From: Sambucus nigra | Lineage: Eukaryota; Streptophyta; Magnoliopsida; Dipsacales; Adoxaceae | NCBI GenBank assembly: GCA_949130495.1 | Contig: OX422209.1 | Location: 698,103,757 to 698,167,756, forward strand | Length of the DNA stretch: 64,000 bases | Reading direction: 5' to 3' | Shown: in pieces, positions 23,227 through 35,258 of the stretch | How the letters are laid out: each line of letters starts with the position of its first letter | Position numbering within the stretch: the first letter of the stretch is position 1 | Position numbers and translations under genes: made by a program | The notes under the pieces: model-generated | What the model saw: only the letters and a program-made list of their open reading frames with translations | The model's database searches: none | What the model was told of the DNA's origin: nothing

Positions 23227-23895
23227 ATTCCTTATCACGCCTGATCTGGTTGGCAGTCACAGGGTTCTCCGAATCAAACTTGTACTTCTCCACTGTAATA
23301 CCCCATAATTTTAATGACTTTTAAAATGAGTTAAATTAAAAGTTAATAGGATTAATTGGAATTAATTATAAATGAATTAATTAGGATTAATCCGGATTTT
23401 ATAGTACTTGTGGAAATTGAAATATATGATTCCGAATATTACTTAGTGACATTTAAGTAATATATGAATATAATGTTATTTATATTGTCGTGAGTTACTA
23501 ATACGTTAATTATGAAACTTTAGTCGCGATGCGGTATGGGACGTGTCGGGACTAATTTAAATAAATAAAAAGGAAATATTATTTTATATCAACCTTATGA
23601 TCGTTTCGAGTGCGCCGTATCATCCGGAAGGGTCGAAATAGTTAGAAAGCCTATTCGGGTGTTGGATTTGGGTCTCGGGTCAATTAGAAGATGAAAGGAC
23701 ACCTCAAAGGGGCATTTTAGTCATTTTATTTGGGAGATGAATAGTAATTTCAGGATTTGTCTTATTATAAAGGTGATGGATTAGAGGAACGTAGGTTCAT
23801 TTCATTTTATTACAAAGCACTTGAAAGGTATTAGTGTGAGAGAAAGTGAAGAGTTTCTTGGGAGGAGAAGAGGTTGCCTAAGAAGGAGGAAAGAT

Positions 23896-26800
23896 ATGTA
23901 ATACCCTGTATTTTTATGCTTTATAAATTTGGGGATTTATTAAATTTAATGTGAATTATTAATTTAATATAAATTCGGAAATTAATTATTTTTAATTATT
24001 AACGTGATGTGAGTTAGTAATTATGGAAAACTTGTTGAATATTACTAATGAGTAAAGTAGTATATGATATTGGTTCTATTAAATGTCAAGAGTGAATAAA
24101 ATGACAATTTTGGAAATTTGAGTCGGGACGCGCCCGTGTCGCGTTGGGACTAAATATTGATGAATAATAGTGAATAAATTATAAGTCACCCGTATGGTCA
24201 TTTCGAGTACGTCAAAGTGTCCGAAAGGGTCGAGATAGTCAGAAAAGTGTACCCGGGGGTTTAGTTTGGACCTCGGGGCGTTTTTAGGCTTAATTAGTAC
24301 CCCGGGAGGGCATTTTGGTCATTTTGCATTTTTGGATAATTAAACCCACGAAAATTATTAAACTATATCAGCCATTTGGAATAGCCCTTTAGGATTAGCA
24401 AACTCAAAACATTAGAACGGTCATAGGAGAGGGAAGGAGAAAGCTTTGCAAGCAAACCAAGTCCAAAAATCCATCCGGTTGCACCGCCACCACCACCAAC
24501 GCGTAGATCGCGCGACGGGGAACGCAACAACACCAAATTCGTTCACAAACCAGAACGCTGAAAATCCCAGACAAGTATTTATCTTGCTTATTTTCGTTAA
24601 TGCATCGTTCATGTTAGTCTAGGGTGATTAGGATGAGTTTGGTAGAAGAAAATCCGTGTTGGAGATAGGAAAATCGCATGTAGATTTGATTTGAATGAAA
24701 ATCTGGAAACCCCTTCATATGCAGAGGCTTAATCACGAAATTATGATGAATTAGGAGTAGAAATTTCTGGAAAAAGACTGATTAGAACCATGTTAAAGAA
24801 ATTCTAGGGTTCTTGAGATTTTTATGAAGTTTTGGCCTATTAATCCATGATTATTGATGAAAAATTGTCTGCTTTACGTAAAAGATGAATAATATGGGTG
24901 TATACTGATTTTAGTACGAATTTCAGGGAGTTTGGGTGTGAAAAATCTGGATTTGATTGAGGTTGGATTGTGAAACCCGTAACTGTTAATCTGCAGAATT
25001 CGCATATCTGTTTGATCGATCGATCGAACCAGGAGTGTCGATCGATCGAAGCATCGATCGATCGAGCTCCTATCATCGATCGATCGACCCCTTCTGGCAG
25101 ACTCATATTTACCTTTTTAAATTAGTTGAATTCAATTTAATGAGAAATAACCCTTGGACACCCTTATTAAAATGTTTTGGGAGATAAAGAAGACCAGTAG
25201 GACTTATAAATAATTATGGGACCTTTAATGTAAGACGAGAGTTGTATTTTTGGGATGTTTACATAGAAGGGACGATGAAATTATGTATTAAGGGGAGAGA
25301 CGCGTAAGATAGTTACGTTGGAAATTAGATGAGTACCTATTAAATTCTACGCTTGGGAGGATAGAGTCCATAAGTGTTACGTAATAAGTTGGAATGATCC
25401 CTCAAATTAAAGTAAGAAATGAACGGTTATACGTGATAACTATATAATGAGAAATAAGGACAAATGTCGTAATTATGGGATTAGAGATGTACCTAATTTG
25501 ATATGGTAATAGTAGTATAGTTATATGACTGTGTTTATGCATATACTATCTATGTGTGAAAATCGTGCCCGCACTACTTGCTATCCCTGAGGTTACCGCG
25601 TTGGGACAGTCTTATCTCGATGGGACCTTTATGGGGGATATTGACTCGTACCCTAGAAGATAGAAATCCTTGGTACAGGCTATCGAATCGATAGTTCAGA
25701 CGGTCCTAAGAGACGTGGGGGCATGTGTTATCCTCTTAGAGACTTGGAATCTATGCTTCACCTCAATATTATTTGTGTATGTGTTAATACAATTCGAGAG
25801 TGATTCCGAACTGGTATTTCCCTTAGTACGAGTGATACGGGGATTGAATAGCAGAGTATGCACGCACCATAATTTTTATGTGGGGTGCTGTTAGAATATA
25901 TATATTATACGAGTATTTAATATATATATGAATTTTTGAAATTTGGAACTACCTACGGTGCTATGGTAGGTAAGAAATGAATAATGACTTCAAATTGGAC
26001 ATACTTGTTTTGAATAGTATAATATGACACTGGGAAACTTTATTAATACATAAAGTTAAAATGAGAGCTTTGTTACTGAATGAAAATTTTCTCTTAAACA
26101 GTTATATTGTTCAGTTTTAAATCTTACGAGTGACCTAAGATAAGTTAAACCATGGGGAAGTTTAGTGCGATATAAGATAAGATAATCCGTTGGGAAGATT
26201 AATGCGATAGGCGTGCACATTAGAAGAGAGGTGAGGATTTCTCAAGAGAGTGCCGCACTAATATGTTGTTGCATTTGCCTGTAAACATTTTAAATACTTG
26301 CTAAACAAATTTTAAATCATTTACACTATCGGGCTCTGACCCGCTTCTATTTTCCTTTCTCTCTTGTATATATATGTATATATTACAGGTGCCCAGCCAC
26401 AGGGGCGTCTTGCCTAGAATCCTTTGGAAGGAACGCGCTGCGGCTTAGGTGGGAGTTGCAGGCCTCTTGCTTAGACGACCTCATTCATTTGATTCTACTC
26501 CTAGCATTATTTACTCCAGTTGGGCATGTGTCGCCCTTTCCTTTATTCAGTTGTTTTGTTGGATATTGTAATCCATTTATTTTCAGTATTTGCACTTTGG
26601 GATTATTTATTGTCATAATATTTTTCATTTAAGTATTAAATGTTGGATTCAATTAATTGAATGTTTGATTATGTGGATTTATATATTCCAGGTTAATTAT
26701 GATGTGATTATTTAATATTGAATTATGTAAAGTTTTAAATCATTGGTAATAAATAAAATTTGAAAAGTAATGTCTAAAAATGGTTTTGACACTTAGCTTA

Positions 26801-26929
26801 ATTATTTAGGGTGTTTAAATTGGAAAAGTTATTTTTCGACAGTGATGCTAAGAATGAACCAACTGTTCACCTTGATTTTAATTTAATAAAGGAGTGATCG
26901 CCCGATATTTAATTAGGCGGGGTGTCACG
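23896..26929 (+). mobile_element. Tekay-type solo LTR (inner), inserted in the outer solo LTR
   Basis: Starts tgtaataccctg and ends ggcggggtgtcac with expected TG...CA-type ends (last base pair changed). It holds the same order of words as the outer copy and the LTRs of A, including 'gggctctgacccgcttc' and 'caggtgcccagccacagggg'. No convincing target duplication was found (left flank agata, right flank ggact), so the ends may have decayed or been deleted. Confidence 0.75.
25015..25092. repeat. Cluster of TCGATCGATCGA palindromes inside the inner solo LTR
   Basis: Four blocks of tcgatcgatcga (one within gatcgatcgatcga) in 78 bases, with short unique spacers. Located about 1.12-1.20 kb from the LTR start. 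The LTRs of element A have a like cluster at the same distance. Confidence 0.85.
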
Positions 26930-28415
26930 GACTTTTGGGGAAAGCCAAAGGGGATCAACCACCTTCTACCACCAGCACCACCACCAGAAAGTCACCGGAA
27001 AATAAGAAAAGTATTATAAACCATCATCACCAAAGGTTCAGACCTACATAATTAAGGCAAGTGTAATTTTTGCTTTATTTTATTGCTTACAATATCCATG
27101 CTAGATAGGTTAAGAAAGAAGTACGAACTTGCATGATTTAAGGATGAACTATAGAGTTTTTGGAATTTGTTCTTGATATGAAAATTAGATAGAATAATTC
27201 TCTTTCTGTTTAAATGATTTAATCCATAAATTTTGGGTTTCAAATGATAGAAGAAGTCTGAGTTATTATGATTTTTGGAGAAATAAGAACCTATGAGAAT
27301 AATAGGATTTAATCCAAATTATTTGATGATTTTAGTTTGTTTGATTATTAGAATCTGATCATATATCTTGCTATATCAATTGAGATTAATTAGGAGAAGT
27401 TTTTGATTGGTTTGTGTTGGTTTTGATGAGAAAGAAAATGGATAAAATGCATGAATTTTTTTTTGTTGAAAAGGACGAACATTATATAATAATTTTAGGT
27501 CTGTTTTAAGAGGAAATTGGCAGCGTGCTCACAAACTTTTGTATAAAATCACGTTCTGCACAACTTTACAGTTTTAAGTTTTCTCAAAATCGGGGCAAAA
27601 AAACCTCAAAATTGCAATTTTATATTTATGGCAGAATGTATATTTATCAAAAAAATAATAATAATAATTGGAAAATGGTAATTTGGCCTATGGTGAGATT
27701 TTATTAATTTTGGTACGTTAACAAGGAGCGAGGGACTTGGGTTAATATTGAAAAATTATTTGGATTTGAGGATTAAATTTTTGTGAGAGATATCTACATA
27801 ATTATATTACGATTTAGAGGAGAATAATAGTTACATCAAGTAAGGATAATATTGATGATATACTTACGGGTACTTGGGTCGGATAAAATATTATGTGAGT
27901 GATAACTACATAAAAAAAATATGATGATAATCATGATTACAATGGTGGATAGTATTCAATAAATACGACGGGTACTTATGATAGGATGAATTCCTAATAT
28001 GATACAGGTAGTGTAAGTACCTAATTTTATATAGGTAGATGATAATGCCTATTTGATTGATTGATAGTTTATGTGTATGACATACCTAGCTTACTTGCTA
28101 TCGACGGGAGTTTTGCGCGCGAGGACAGTCATATCCTGATGAATCCGCTGGATTTTTGACTTGTCGCTCGAGAACATAGGACTTAGGTCGATTACTATTA
28201 GTGAGAACAATGGTATAGAACGGTCATTCGGGTATGTAGGTATGTGCGTAGCCCAGAGGCTTAGGACTATGTTCGTCTCCATTATTTGTGATTTGATATT
28301 TGTGGTTCAAGGAATCTTTATCGAACCTATAGTCCCCTATACGGCGACAAGCTATACTGGGATATGATAGCAGAGTAATGCATGCAGCGTAGCTGTGTCT
28401 CGGGGTGCCGTATTG

Positions 28416-28420
<5 letters not shown>

Positions 28421-28452
<32 letters not shown>
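28421..28452. repeat. (TA)n microsatellite
   Basis: About 16 TA dinucleotides in a row inside the outer solo LTR. Confidence 0.9.
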
Positions 28453-28454
<2 letters not shown>

Positions 28455-30599
28455 GAATTGAATGAATATGTATATACTGGTTAGATTTATCTTCTGTGTG
28501 AATTAAGTAAAATTGAAAGATAATAGTATGTAATTAATTAAGTGTGATAATGCTTAATTATGTTGAATAAATAAGAAGGCTTATCGATGTTGAATCTTAT
28601 TGGATATATATAAATTATGCGCGATAGATATGGGCTATGATTAGTTGATACACTTATGAACTAGTTAGAATGGAGAATAGTAACTAGTATGATTTAGAGG
28701 TACGTTAGGTGTGCACTCTAGATGAGAGGTGAGAATCTCAAGAGAGAGTTCGATAATCTAACATGTATATTATAAGTGATAAATATTGCGATTATTCACT
28801 TGGTGTTTTCAAAACTATTTTTACCATCGAGCTCTGACCCGTTTCCTTGCATATTCTCTTTTCTCTCTTGTATCTTCTATATCAGGTGTTCAGCCGCAGG
28901 GACACCAGCCATAGAGGATTATGATGGTTGACGAGCTATGGATCTATGGAGTATTGTTTAGACGCCTTCAATTATTTAATTCATACTTTGTAGTGATCTT
29001 TCATTTAGGGCATGTCGCCCCAGAGGATTTCAGCTGTTTCTTTTCTACTTGAGTCAGGATTTTATACTCGTGTCGTTGTGTTACATTTACTATTGTTGGG
29101 ATTTATTTATTGAGATATTTTCTGGAAAGTTTTTTCGAGTTGCATTTAAATTCTATTGTGATATCTATTCAGTTTATTGTTGTTGTGGAATGGAATGTGT
29201 AGAATTGTTCGAAATGGCAAAATGAAATTTTTATTGAAAAGTTTTTAACACCAGCTTAATTGAGTATTAGGTAATAAGAAAATATTTTCGACAGTGATGC
29301 TAAGAATGAACCAACTGTATATTCTAATTTAATTGGGTATGGGACTAATCACCCGGTATTTAATTAGGTAGGGTGTTACATCCACCATAGGGTAACGACT
29401 AGCAGTCTCCACTTTTTTAACATCCTCCAAGCATGTTGCCCCTCAATATGCACACATTCCAAAGGTATTTTTACACCAGCGGGAGGACATCCATCCATAG
29501 CAATAACTTTTCCTTGCCTTTAGCCTTGGCGGAGGCATCAACTTTCCTTTGAGCTTTAGCCTCAACTCTCTTTTGGGTTTCACCATCTGCTTTCTTTTTG
29601 GTTATGAGCTCAACCTCAATCTACCTTTTATCCTCATCATCGGGTTTTCTCTTAGCCTCTGCTTCAATCTTTTTCCTACGAGCAATGTCAAGAAAAGCAC
29701 GTTCAACTGGTAACGGAGCTATACGCCAGGAAGGCCCAACACAAAAGTCTAATAATTGGGAGTGAAAGTTTCACTAAAGGACATCAGTTAGCAAAATCGA
29801 AGTGGTAAGCTAAAGACGAGTTAATAGAAGTAAAAAGCCTTATACATTCTTTAACCAATTGCTCAGCTCTCTCCCCTAGTCGATGGAAATATTACCATCA
29901 ACCACTATGGTGTTATGTTCTGCTCGATGATGACCACCTTCAGAAGGAATATACTACCTAATCTCTATAAAAAAAAATGTTAAAATTCTATCAAATTTAA
30001 TAAGATTTGGTGTCCACTTATCCAACACCAATCGCCTTGGAGCTTCTGGTAGTTTGGGAGATATTTTCTCTACAGAAAGGTAAAACAAGAACAAAGTATC
30101 AACATGAAATAAGTCGAAGAAAATTATAAAGCATAATGGATAAATGTATACCAATAATATTTGGTCCACACTAATCTCGAGAAACACTATAGGATCAATT
30201 CTACTTGTTTTAAAAATCTCCCAATTGCCCTTCAAGTATACAAATTGATTCTTCCAGTTATGGTTGCTCATCTAAACAACTTACACCATCTTTAGGTCAG
30301 ACTTTCGAGGGGAAAAGTAGTAGTACCCATTAGGGGTGCACAACGAAACCAAAAATCTGATAAACCGACTGCACTGGTTCGGTTCGAATTGGTTTTTTTA
30401 CTCAATGGTTCGGTTTCGGTTCTAAAAAAAATGATACGTCGGTTCGGTTCTTGGTTCCAAGAAAAAAAAACAATTCGATTTGAAAACCGATCCAAACCGA
30501 ATCCAATACTGAACCCGACAATGAACCCGAACCAATCCGGCACCGAACCGATTATATAATATAAATATATATTATATATATAATAAGTGAGACTAAAAA

Positions 30600-30720
30600 C
30601 CCTAAGGCCTTATGGGTCGTTCTTTCCCATTTTTAACCCTAGCCATATAAATACTAACCCAAACTCTACTCTCCCTCAAATATCAGTCGTTCCAAACTCT
30701 TCTCTCTCTCTCTCTTTGCA
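30600..30720 (+). promoter_or_regulatory. Probable promoter of the hAT transposase gene
   Basis: A TATA box catataaata (30644-30653) is followed about 30-80 bases on by a CT-rich leader (tcttctctctctctctc). Position and strand fit a transposase promoter; start site not shown. Confidence 0.45.
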
Positions 30721-30885
30721 AACAGTGCTCTCTCTCTATGCGTCCCTCTCCCTCTCTTTCGTTGCTGTGACAGTTTTGGTGTCCCTCAATATAATAAGTG
30801 ACATCCAGCAAAATGAAATCAGTATTTCCCTCTCCCTCTTTTCATTTTTATATTTTACTTTTTTTTTTCATTTTCGTTGCTGCGA

Positions 30886-31150
30886 CGGTTTTGGTGTTGA
30901 GATTTCATTTTCGGATCTGACATGAAATCGGTTGCTGTTACGGTTTTGGTGTTGAGATTATATTTTCAAACCTGATATGATGATGATGTAATATGTTTAT
31001 TTGACCTGTTTTGGTGTTGAGATTTCATTTTCGGACCTGATATGATGTAATATGTTTACGGTTTTGGTGTTGAGATTTCATTTTAGTGTTGAGATTTCAT
31101 TTTCGTTACTGTTTCGTATGATATTTTCGAACATGATATGTTTATTTGAC
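30886..31150 (+). repeat. Tandem repeats in the hAT leader
   Basis: Four to five copies of a 40-75-base unit built on 'cggttttggtgttgagattt', 'cattttcgga' and 'cctgatatgatg', with variable length between copies. Confidence 0.75.
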
Positions 31151-31465
31151 CTGATAAAATGTTAAAATGTTAGCAAAATGCTAACATTTTCATATGTTTT
31201 TGAACAGATAAGAGAGCTATTCAAAATACTTTGTGATATCTAAGATAACACTTGGGTTTTGGCTGTTCAATTTGTTTTTGGACTTGATATCTAAGATAAC
31301 ACTTTGTTTTTGTTTTTTTTACTTTTTTTTTCAACCATTAGATTTTTAATTTAAATCACATAACTAACAGTCATATTTTTTTAATTTCTATTTCTGCTAA
31401 AATTTCAGTCCCCCTCCCTGATCTGCTTACTTTCATTTATGTTTTTGTTTCTAATTTTTTTCACT

Positions 31466-31872
31466 GTTCTAAAAAACCCGCCTAGGCTCCGCCTAGGCTT
31501 AAGGCTTGGGAGAAACGCCTCGCCTTACACTTTTCACGCTTTATTCTTGGTATAACTCTTAAAGCACATTTTTTTTAAAAACAACAATGCTTTAGTGAAA
31601 CGATGTCGCCTTTTAAAGAATTTGTTTACAAACCGGACCATTATCTCATCCAAAATAATCAAATAGTATTTTAATTTGCATATATTCAGACATATTTTTA
31701 TGATATGTGCAATTTTTGTATTTTAATAGCCTTGTTATGGTTAAAAAATATTAAAATATATTAAGAAGGTCTAAACGTCTTTTCACGCTTTTTCACACCT
31801 AGGCCAGCCTAGGCTTCTAAGGCATAAGGCTTGGCTTCCACGCCTCAATCACGCCCCGCGTTTTTTAGAACC
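31466..31872. mobile_element. GCCTAGGC-type MITE, copy 3, inside the hAT element
   Basis: The ends are gttctaaaaaacccgcctag and, reverse-complemented, ggttctaaaaaacgcggggc. The interior matches the copy at 22735-23226 in reverse (tattttaata, cagacatatttt, tttgcatatattc). It lies upstream of the splice acceptor before the transposase zinc finger, so it is in non-coding leader or intron. No clear target duplication. Confidence 0.8.
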
Positions 31873-31938
31873 TTGATTGTTTTCAATCATATTTCTGTTT
31901 TTAATACTAAACTCATGTGTTTCCATTATTTTTTTCAG

Positions 31939-34117
31939 GTGTAAAGTATAGGTGATAATACAAATCCACCTAGTAATGCACCTCCTTCAACTGACCAAAC
32001 AATTGAAACACCTGCTATTATATCCCAAGCACCATCATTAGCTATAAATCTGATGTTTGCGACTATTTTAATAAGGTTGAAAACGAAGATGGAAGTAAAT
32101 CGAATAAGGTTTTGTGTACTTATTGTTCAACTGAATACGCATATTCTAGTCAAAATGGAACTAGCAATTTGCGGAAACACCTGTCAAAATGTAAGGAGTA
32201 TCCCTTAAATGATAAGAAACAAAGGATCTTGGCTTTTCAAAAAGATAAGAATGAAGGGCAAGAAGAAGAAAGGAAACTCATTTCTTGGAAATTTGACCAA
32301 CAATTATGTCGTGATGCACTTGCTAAAATGATTATCATAGATGAGCTACCGTTTAAGTTTATTGACCATGAGGGTTTTCAGATTTTTATGGCCGTTTGTC
32401 AACCTAAGTTTCAAAATGTGTCACGCACTACAATAGCTAGGGATTGTTTGGATTTGTATGTTGGTTTAAAAAAGGATATGAAAAAGCTTTGAGCATTGCA
32501 ACAAATCGAATTTGTCTCACCACCGACACATGGACTTCTTTGCAAAATATGAGCTATATGGTACTTACGGCCCATTTTATTGATTTCAATTAGAAATTGC
32601 ATAAAAAATTCTGAATTTTACCATCATTCATAGTCACAAGGGTATTGCAATAGGACAAGCCATTGAGTCATGCTTACTTCAATGGGGCATAGAAAAAGTT
32701 TTTACATTGACCGTTGATAATGCTTCTTCAAACGATACCTTAATTGGTCACTTGAAAAGGAAACTTTAAAAAAAATGCTTTTGTTTTGGATGGAGAGTTT
32801 TTTCATATGAGGTGTTATGCCCACATTTTAAACTTGACTGTGAGAGATGGGATGAAAGAGGTGGAATCATCTATCTCTAGAATTAGTGGAGCCGTGAGGT
32901 ACATTAGGAGTTTACCCCAAAGGGCAACGTAATTTCAAACTAGTTGTATTCAAGAAAAGTTGCCCTCAAATACCATACTTTGCCTTGATATTCCTACGCG
33001 GTGGAACTCTACTTACCTCGTGTTGGAAACATCAATTAAGTTTCAATGGGATTTTGAAAGGATGGTGGATGGTCATAAAACAGCTTTTGCTTCCGATCTT
33101 AAGGAAGATGCTCCTATTGATAAAGATTGGAAAAATGCAAGGGTTTTAGCAAACTTTTTGAAAGTTTTTATGATATTACTAAACATTTTTCGGGGTCTTT
33201 GTATGTTACCGTCAATCATTATTTTCATGATATTTGTGCAATTGAAGCACTTTTGTCCCAATGGAGCAAGAATAGTGATTTGACATTGAGTATAATAGCA
33301 ATCAAGATGAAGGGAAAAATTGATAAGTATTGGGGGAACATTGATAAAATTAATATGATGTTATTGATTGCGGTGGTGTTAGATCCTCGTTACAAGTTGA
33401 AATATGTGAAATTTTGTTACTAAAAAATGTATCACTTTGAAAAGGTTAATGATTTGGATATGCGAATTAGAGACTTTTTGACTAGAATGTTCGTTCATTA
33501 TTAAATGCTTGAACATACGGGTTCCCACTCAATAAGAGTAACTCAAACTCAAAATTCAAATGAAATGGAGGTTGATCAATTTGGTGAAGTTGTGGAAGAT
33601 GATGAAATGAAATCTCTTCAATCGGAATTTTTTCAACAATTAGAAAAAGAAGAAAATGTTGATGCAAAATCCGAGGTTGATAGAAGAGGTGGAAAAGGAT
33701 GTGTCTAACTTTGATATTTTAAGTTGGTGGAAACTCAATTCCACTAGGTATCCGGTTCTCTCTTTAGTTGTAAGAGATGTTTTGTCTATTTCGGTATCCA
33801 CGGTTGCTTCGGAATCAACTTTTAGCATGGGTGGACGTGTACTTGATCAATTTTGAAGTTCATTAACTCCTAGAATTGCAGAGTGTTTAATATGTGCCCA
33901 AGATTGGTTACGTTCATCACCAATTCCTATAAATGTTGAAATGATATTGGATGAAACGAGTGATCTTGAGTCCGGTAAGTTAACATTATTTGTTATTAAA
34001 CATTCTCATTACATATTTGTTTTGTTATTAAATGTTCTCATTATATATTTGTATTTTATTTCAGTCATTACGGAAGATACCGATCTAGTTAATGTGTTCT
34101 CAAATCCTCCGTATTAA
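31939..34117 (+). pseudogene. hAT transposase (BED zinc finger, RICESLEEPER-like), broken
   Basis: Domains in order: a BED zinc finger (near 32053-32190: DVCDYFNKV, CTYCSTEYAYSS, SNLRKHLSKC); the catalytic fold with LTTDTWTSLQNMSYM (near 32510, first Asp) and TVDNASSNDTL (near 32710, second Asp); MRCYAHILNLTV (near 32810); PTRWNSTYLVL (near 32995); and a C-terminal hATC dimerisation region with SWWKLNSTRYPVLSL and STVASESTFSMGGRVL (33720-33840). A clean 90-base intron (33975-34064, gtaagt...tttcag) leads to a last exon ending FSNPPY at 34117. Lesions include an indel near 32050, a stop or frameshift near 32490, frame changes near 32620 and 33180, and stops at 33421 and 33856. The transposase is inactive, but the domain set is complete. 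Confidence 0.9.
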
Positions 34118-35258
34118 GGTAAATGGCGTTGTTTTTAACTTCTTTTTTCATTAAATATTTGTTTTTAGGTGTGCTTATTTTATGTTAATTTTATTTGTAG
34201 TTAAATGGTGCTGTTTGGAAGCGTTTGGGTGTTGTTTGGAAGCTGTTTTGGGTGCTGTTTGGAAGCTGTTTGGAAGCTATTTTGGTGCTATTTTGATGCT
34301 GTCATGTAGCTGTTTTTAGTTGTTTAGTTTTGTTCTTTAAGGACTTTTAGTGATGCTATGTAATGACCTATTTGGATGATGTTTTAATGCTGTTTTTTCA
34401 AGTGTAATGTGGACCATCTATGTTGTTTTTTCAAGTGTAATGTGAACTTTATGATGTTTTTAAGTGTGATGTGAGTATAAATTATTGTTGTTTTTTAATG
34501 TTGAAAAGGAATCGTTAAATATTAAAATATGATTGAGAATAGGGATTTATTTGGAAACTATATTTGAATAATATGATAGAGCATTATGGAAGGACAAATG
34601 TTGTTTTTATATTTAAATACTATTTTTGAAAGTTAATTAAATATTTTATTTAAAAAAGTGAATAGAACTGAGAACCGATCCGAACCAACCCAAGAACCAT
34701 CGGTTCAGTTTGGTTAGGTTAAAAAATCCTGGAACCAAACCACCTCGATTCTGGTTCTGGTTTAGTAATGAAACCGAACCAACCCGAACCGTGTGCATTC
34801 CTAGTACCCATTGGCCCAGGCATTATCTTTCATGCCATACATAAATCTGAAGATATCCCGAATAAGGTGAAAATTAGTTTGAGCTTGCCTATAGACCATT
34901 GACCCTAAAATGGATCTCTAAGCATTGGTTGGAAGTTAGGTTGGAACCACCCCATAACCCCTTAAGATAAAATTTATAATGGGGTGGAGAGGCGAACATA
35001 CTCCAAATTGGAGAGCCTAAATAGAAAAGCATATCTCATCGGCATTAGGTCAATTATTGACTTTCTCATTAGACCCAGGCAGCTTCAATGAGATGCCAAT
35101 GGGGATTTCATAAATATATCTATAATCTCTTCTAATTCATCTTTGTTGATGTCGCAGACATGATTTTGAGCATCAATATTAGTTGTGTCCTAAGAATCAG
35201 GGCTCCCTGATGTATTATCCTCGATGAGAGGCACAACCACATTAGAGGTAGAAGCCAT

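Larger units (their letters stand above)
23294..29380 (+). mobile_element. Tekay-type solo LTR (outer), interrupted by a second solo LTR
   Basis: Begins tgtaatacccc at 23294 and ends gggtgttaca at 29380. It is flanked by a perfect 5-bp duplication, tccac (23289-23293 and 29381-29385). No internal region or coding sequence is present, so it is a solo LTR. Without the inner LTR it is about 3.05 kb, the same length class as the inner LTR and the LTRs of A and B. Its later part (26930-29380) runs in parallel with the inner LTR: 'acttgctat', 'gaggacagtcatatc', 'gctctgacccgtttcc', 'caggtgttcagccgcaggg'. Confidence 0.85.
30331..34803 (+). mobile_element. hAT DNA transposon, 4473 bp
   Basis: The left end is taggggtgcaca; the right end reverse-complemented is taggaatgcaca. 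An 8-bp duplication flanks the element. The subterminal 200 bases at each side are packed with short ggttcgg / ccgaacc words, in the way hAT transposase-binding repeats cluster. It carries a broken hAT transposase gene in the plus direction with a plausible promoter, a repeat-bearing leader, and a MITE inserted in the leader intron region. It sits in the antisense ORF of element D, so it arrived after D. Confidence 0.95.
30323..34811. repeat. 8-bp target-site duplication flanking the hAT element
   Basis: gtacccat at 30323-30330 and again at 34804-34811, immediately outside the terminal inverted repeats. Eight bases is the hAT standard. Confidence 0.95.
22072..35258 (-). pseudogene. Antisense accessory ORF of element D, split by four insertions
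   Basis: From a start codon at 35258 on the minus strand: MASTSNVVVPLIEDNTSGSP, then a domain piece with GVMGWFQPNFQPML. After the hAT insertion (34803-30331) it continues with YYFSPRKSDLK and NHNWKNQFVYLKGNW (near 30270-30200), which fits the 'WYF-R...WK-FFFV' part of the putative gypsy-type transposon domain. A charged coiled coil lies at 29700-29500 (KKIEAEAKRKPDDEDKR, AKAQRKVDASAKAKGKE). After the solo LTRs and MITE the C-terminal coiled coil (22480-22350) and an end rich in 'NIPHVKPEVVDAHVSW' follow. There are multiple stops. The layout is the same as in F and C. Confidence 0.7.

Noticed and set aside
25015..25092. CRISPR-like regular repeats (GATC blocks)
   Set aside because: Plant LTR context, spacers too short and irregular, no cas genes.
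30587..30925. Plus-strand frame of 112 codons at the left of the hAT
   Set aside because: Ser/Leu-rich translation of the CT-rich leader; transposase domains begin more than 1 kb later.
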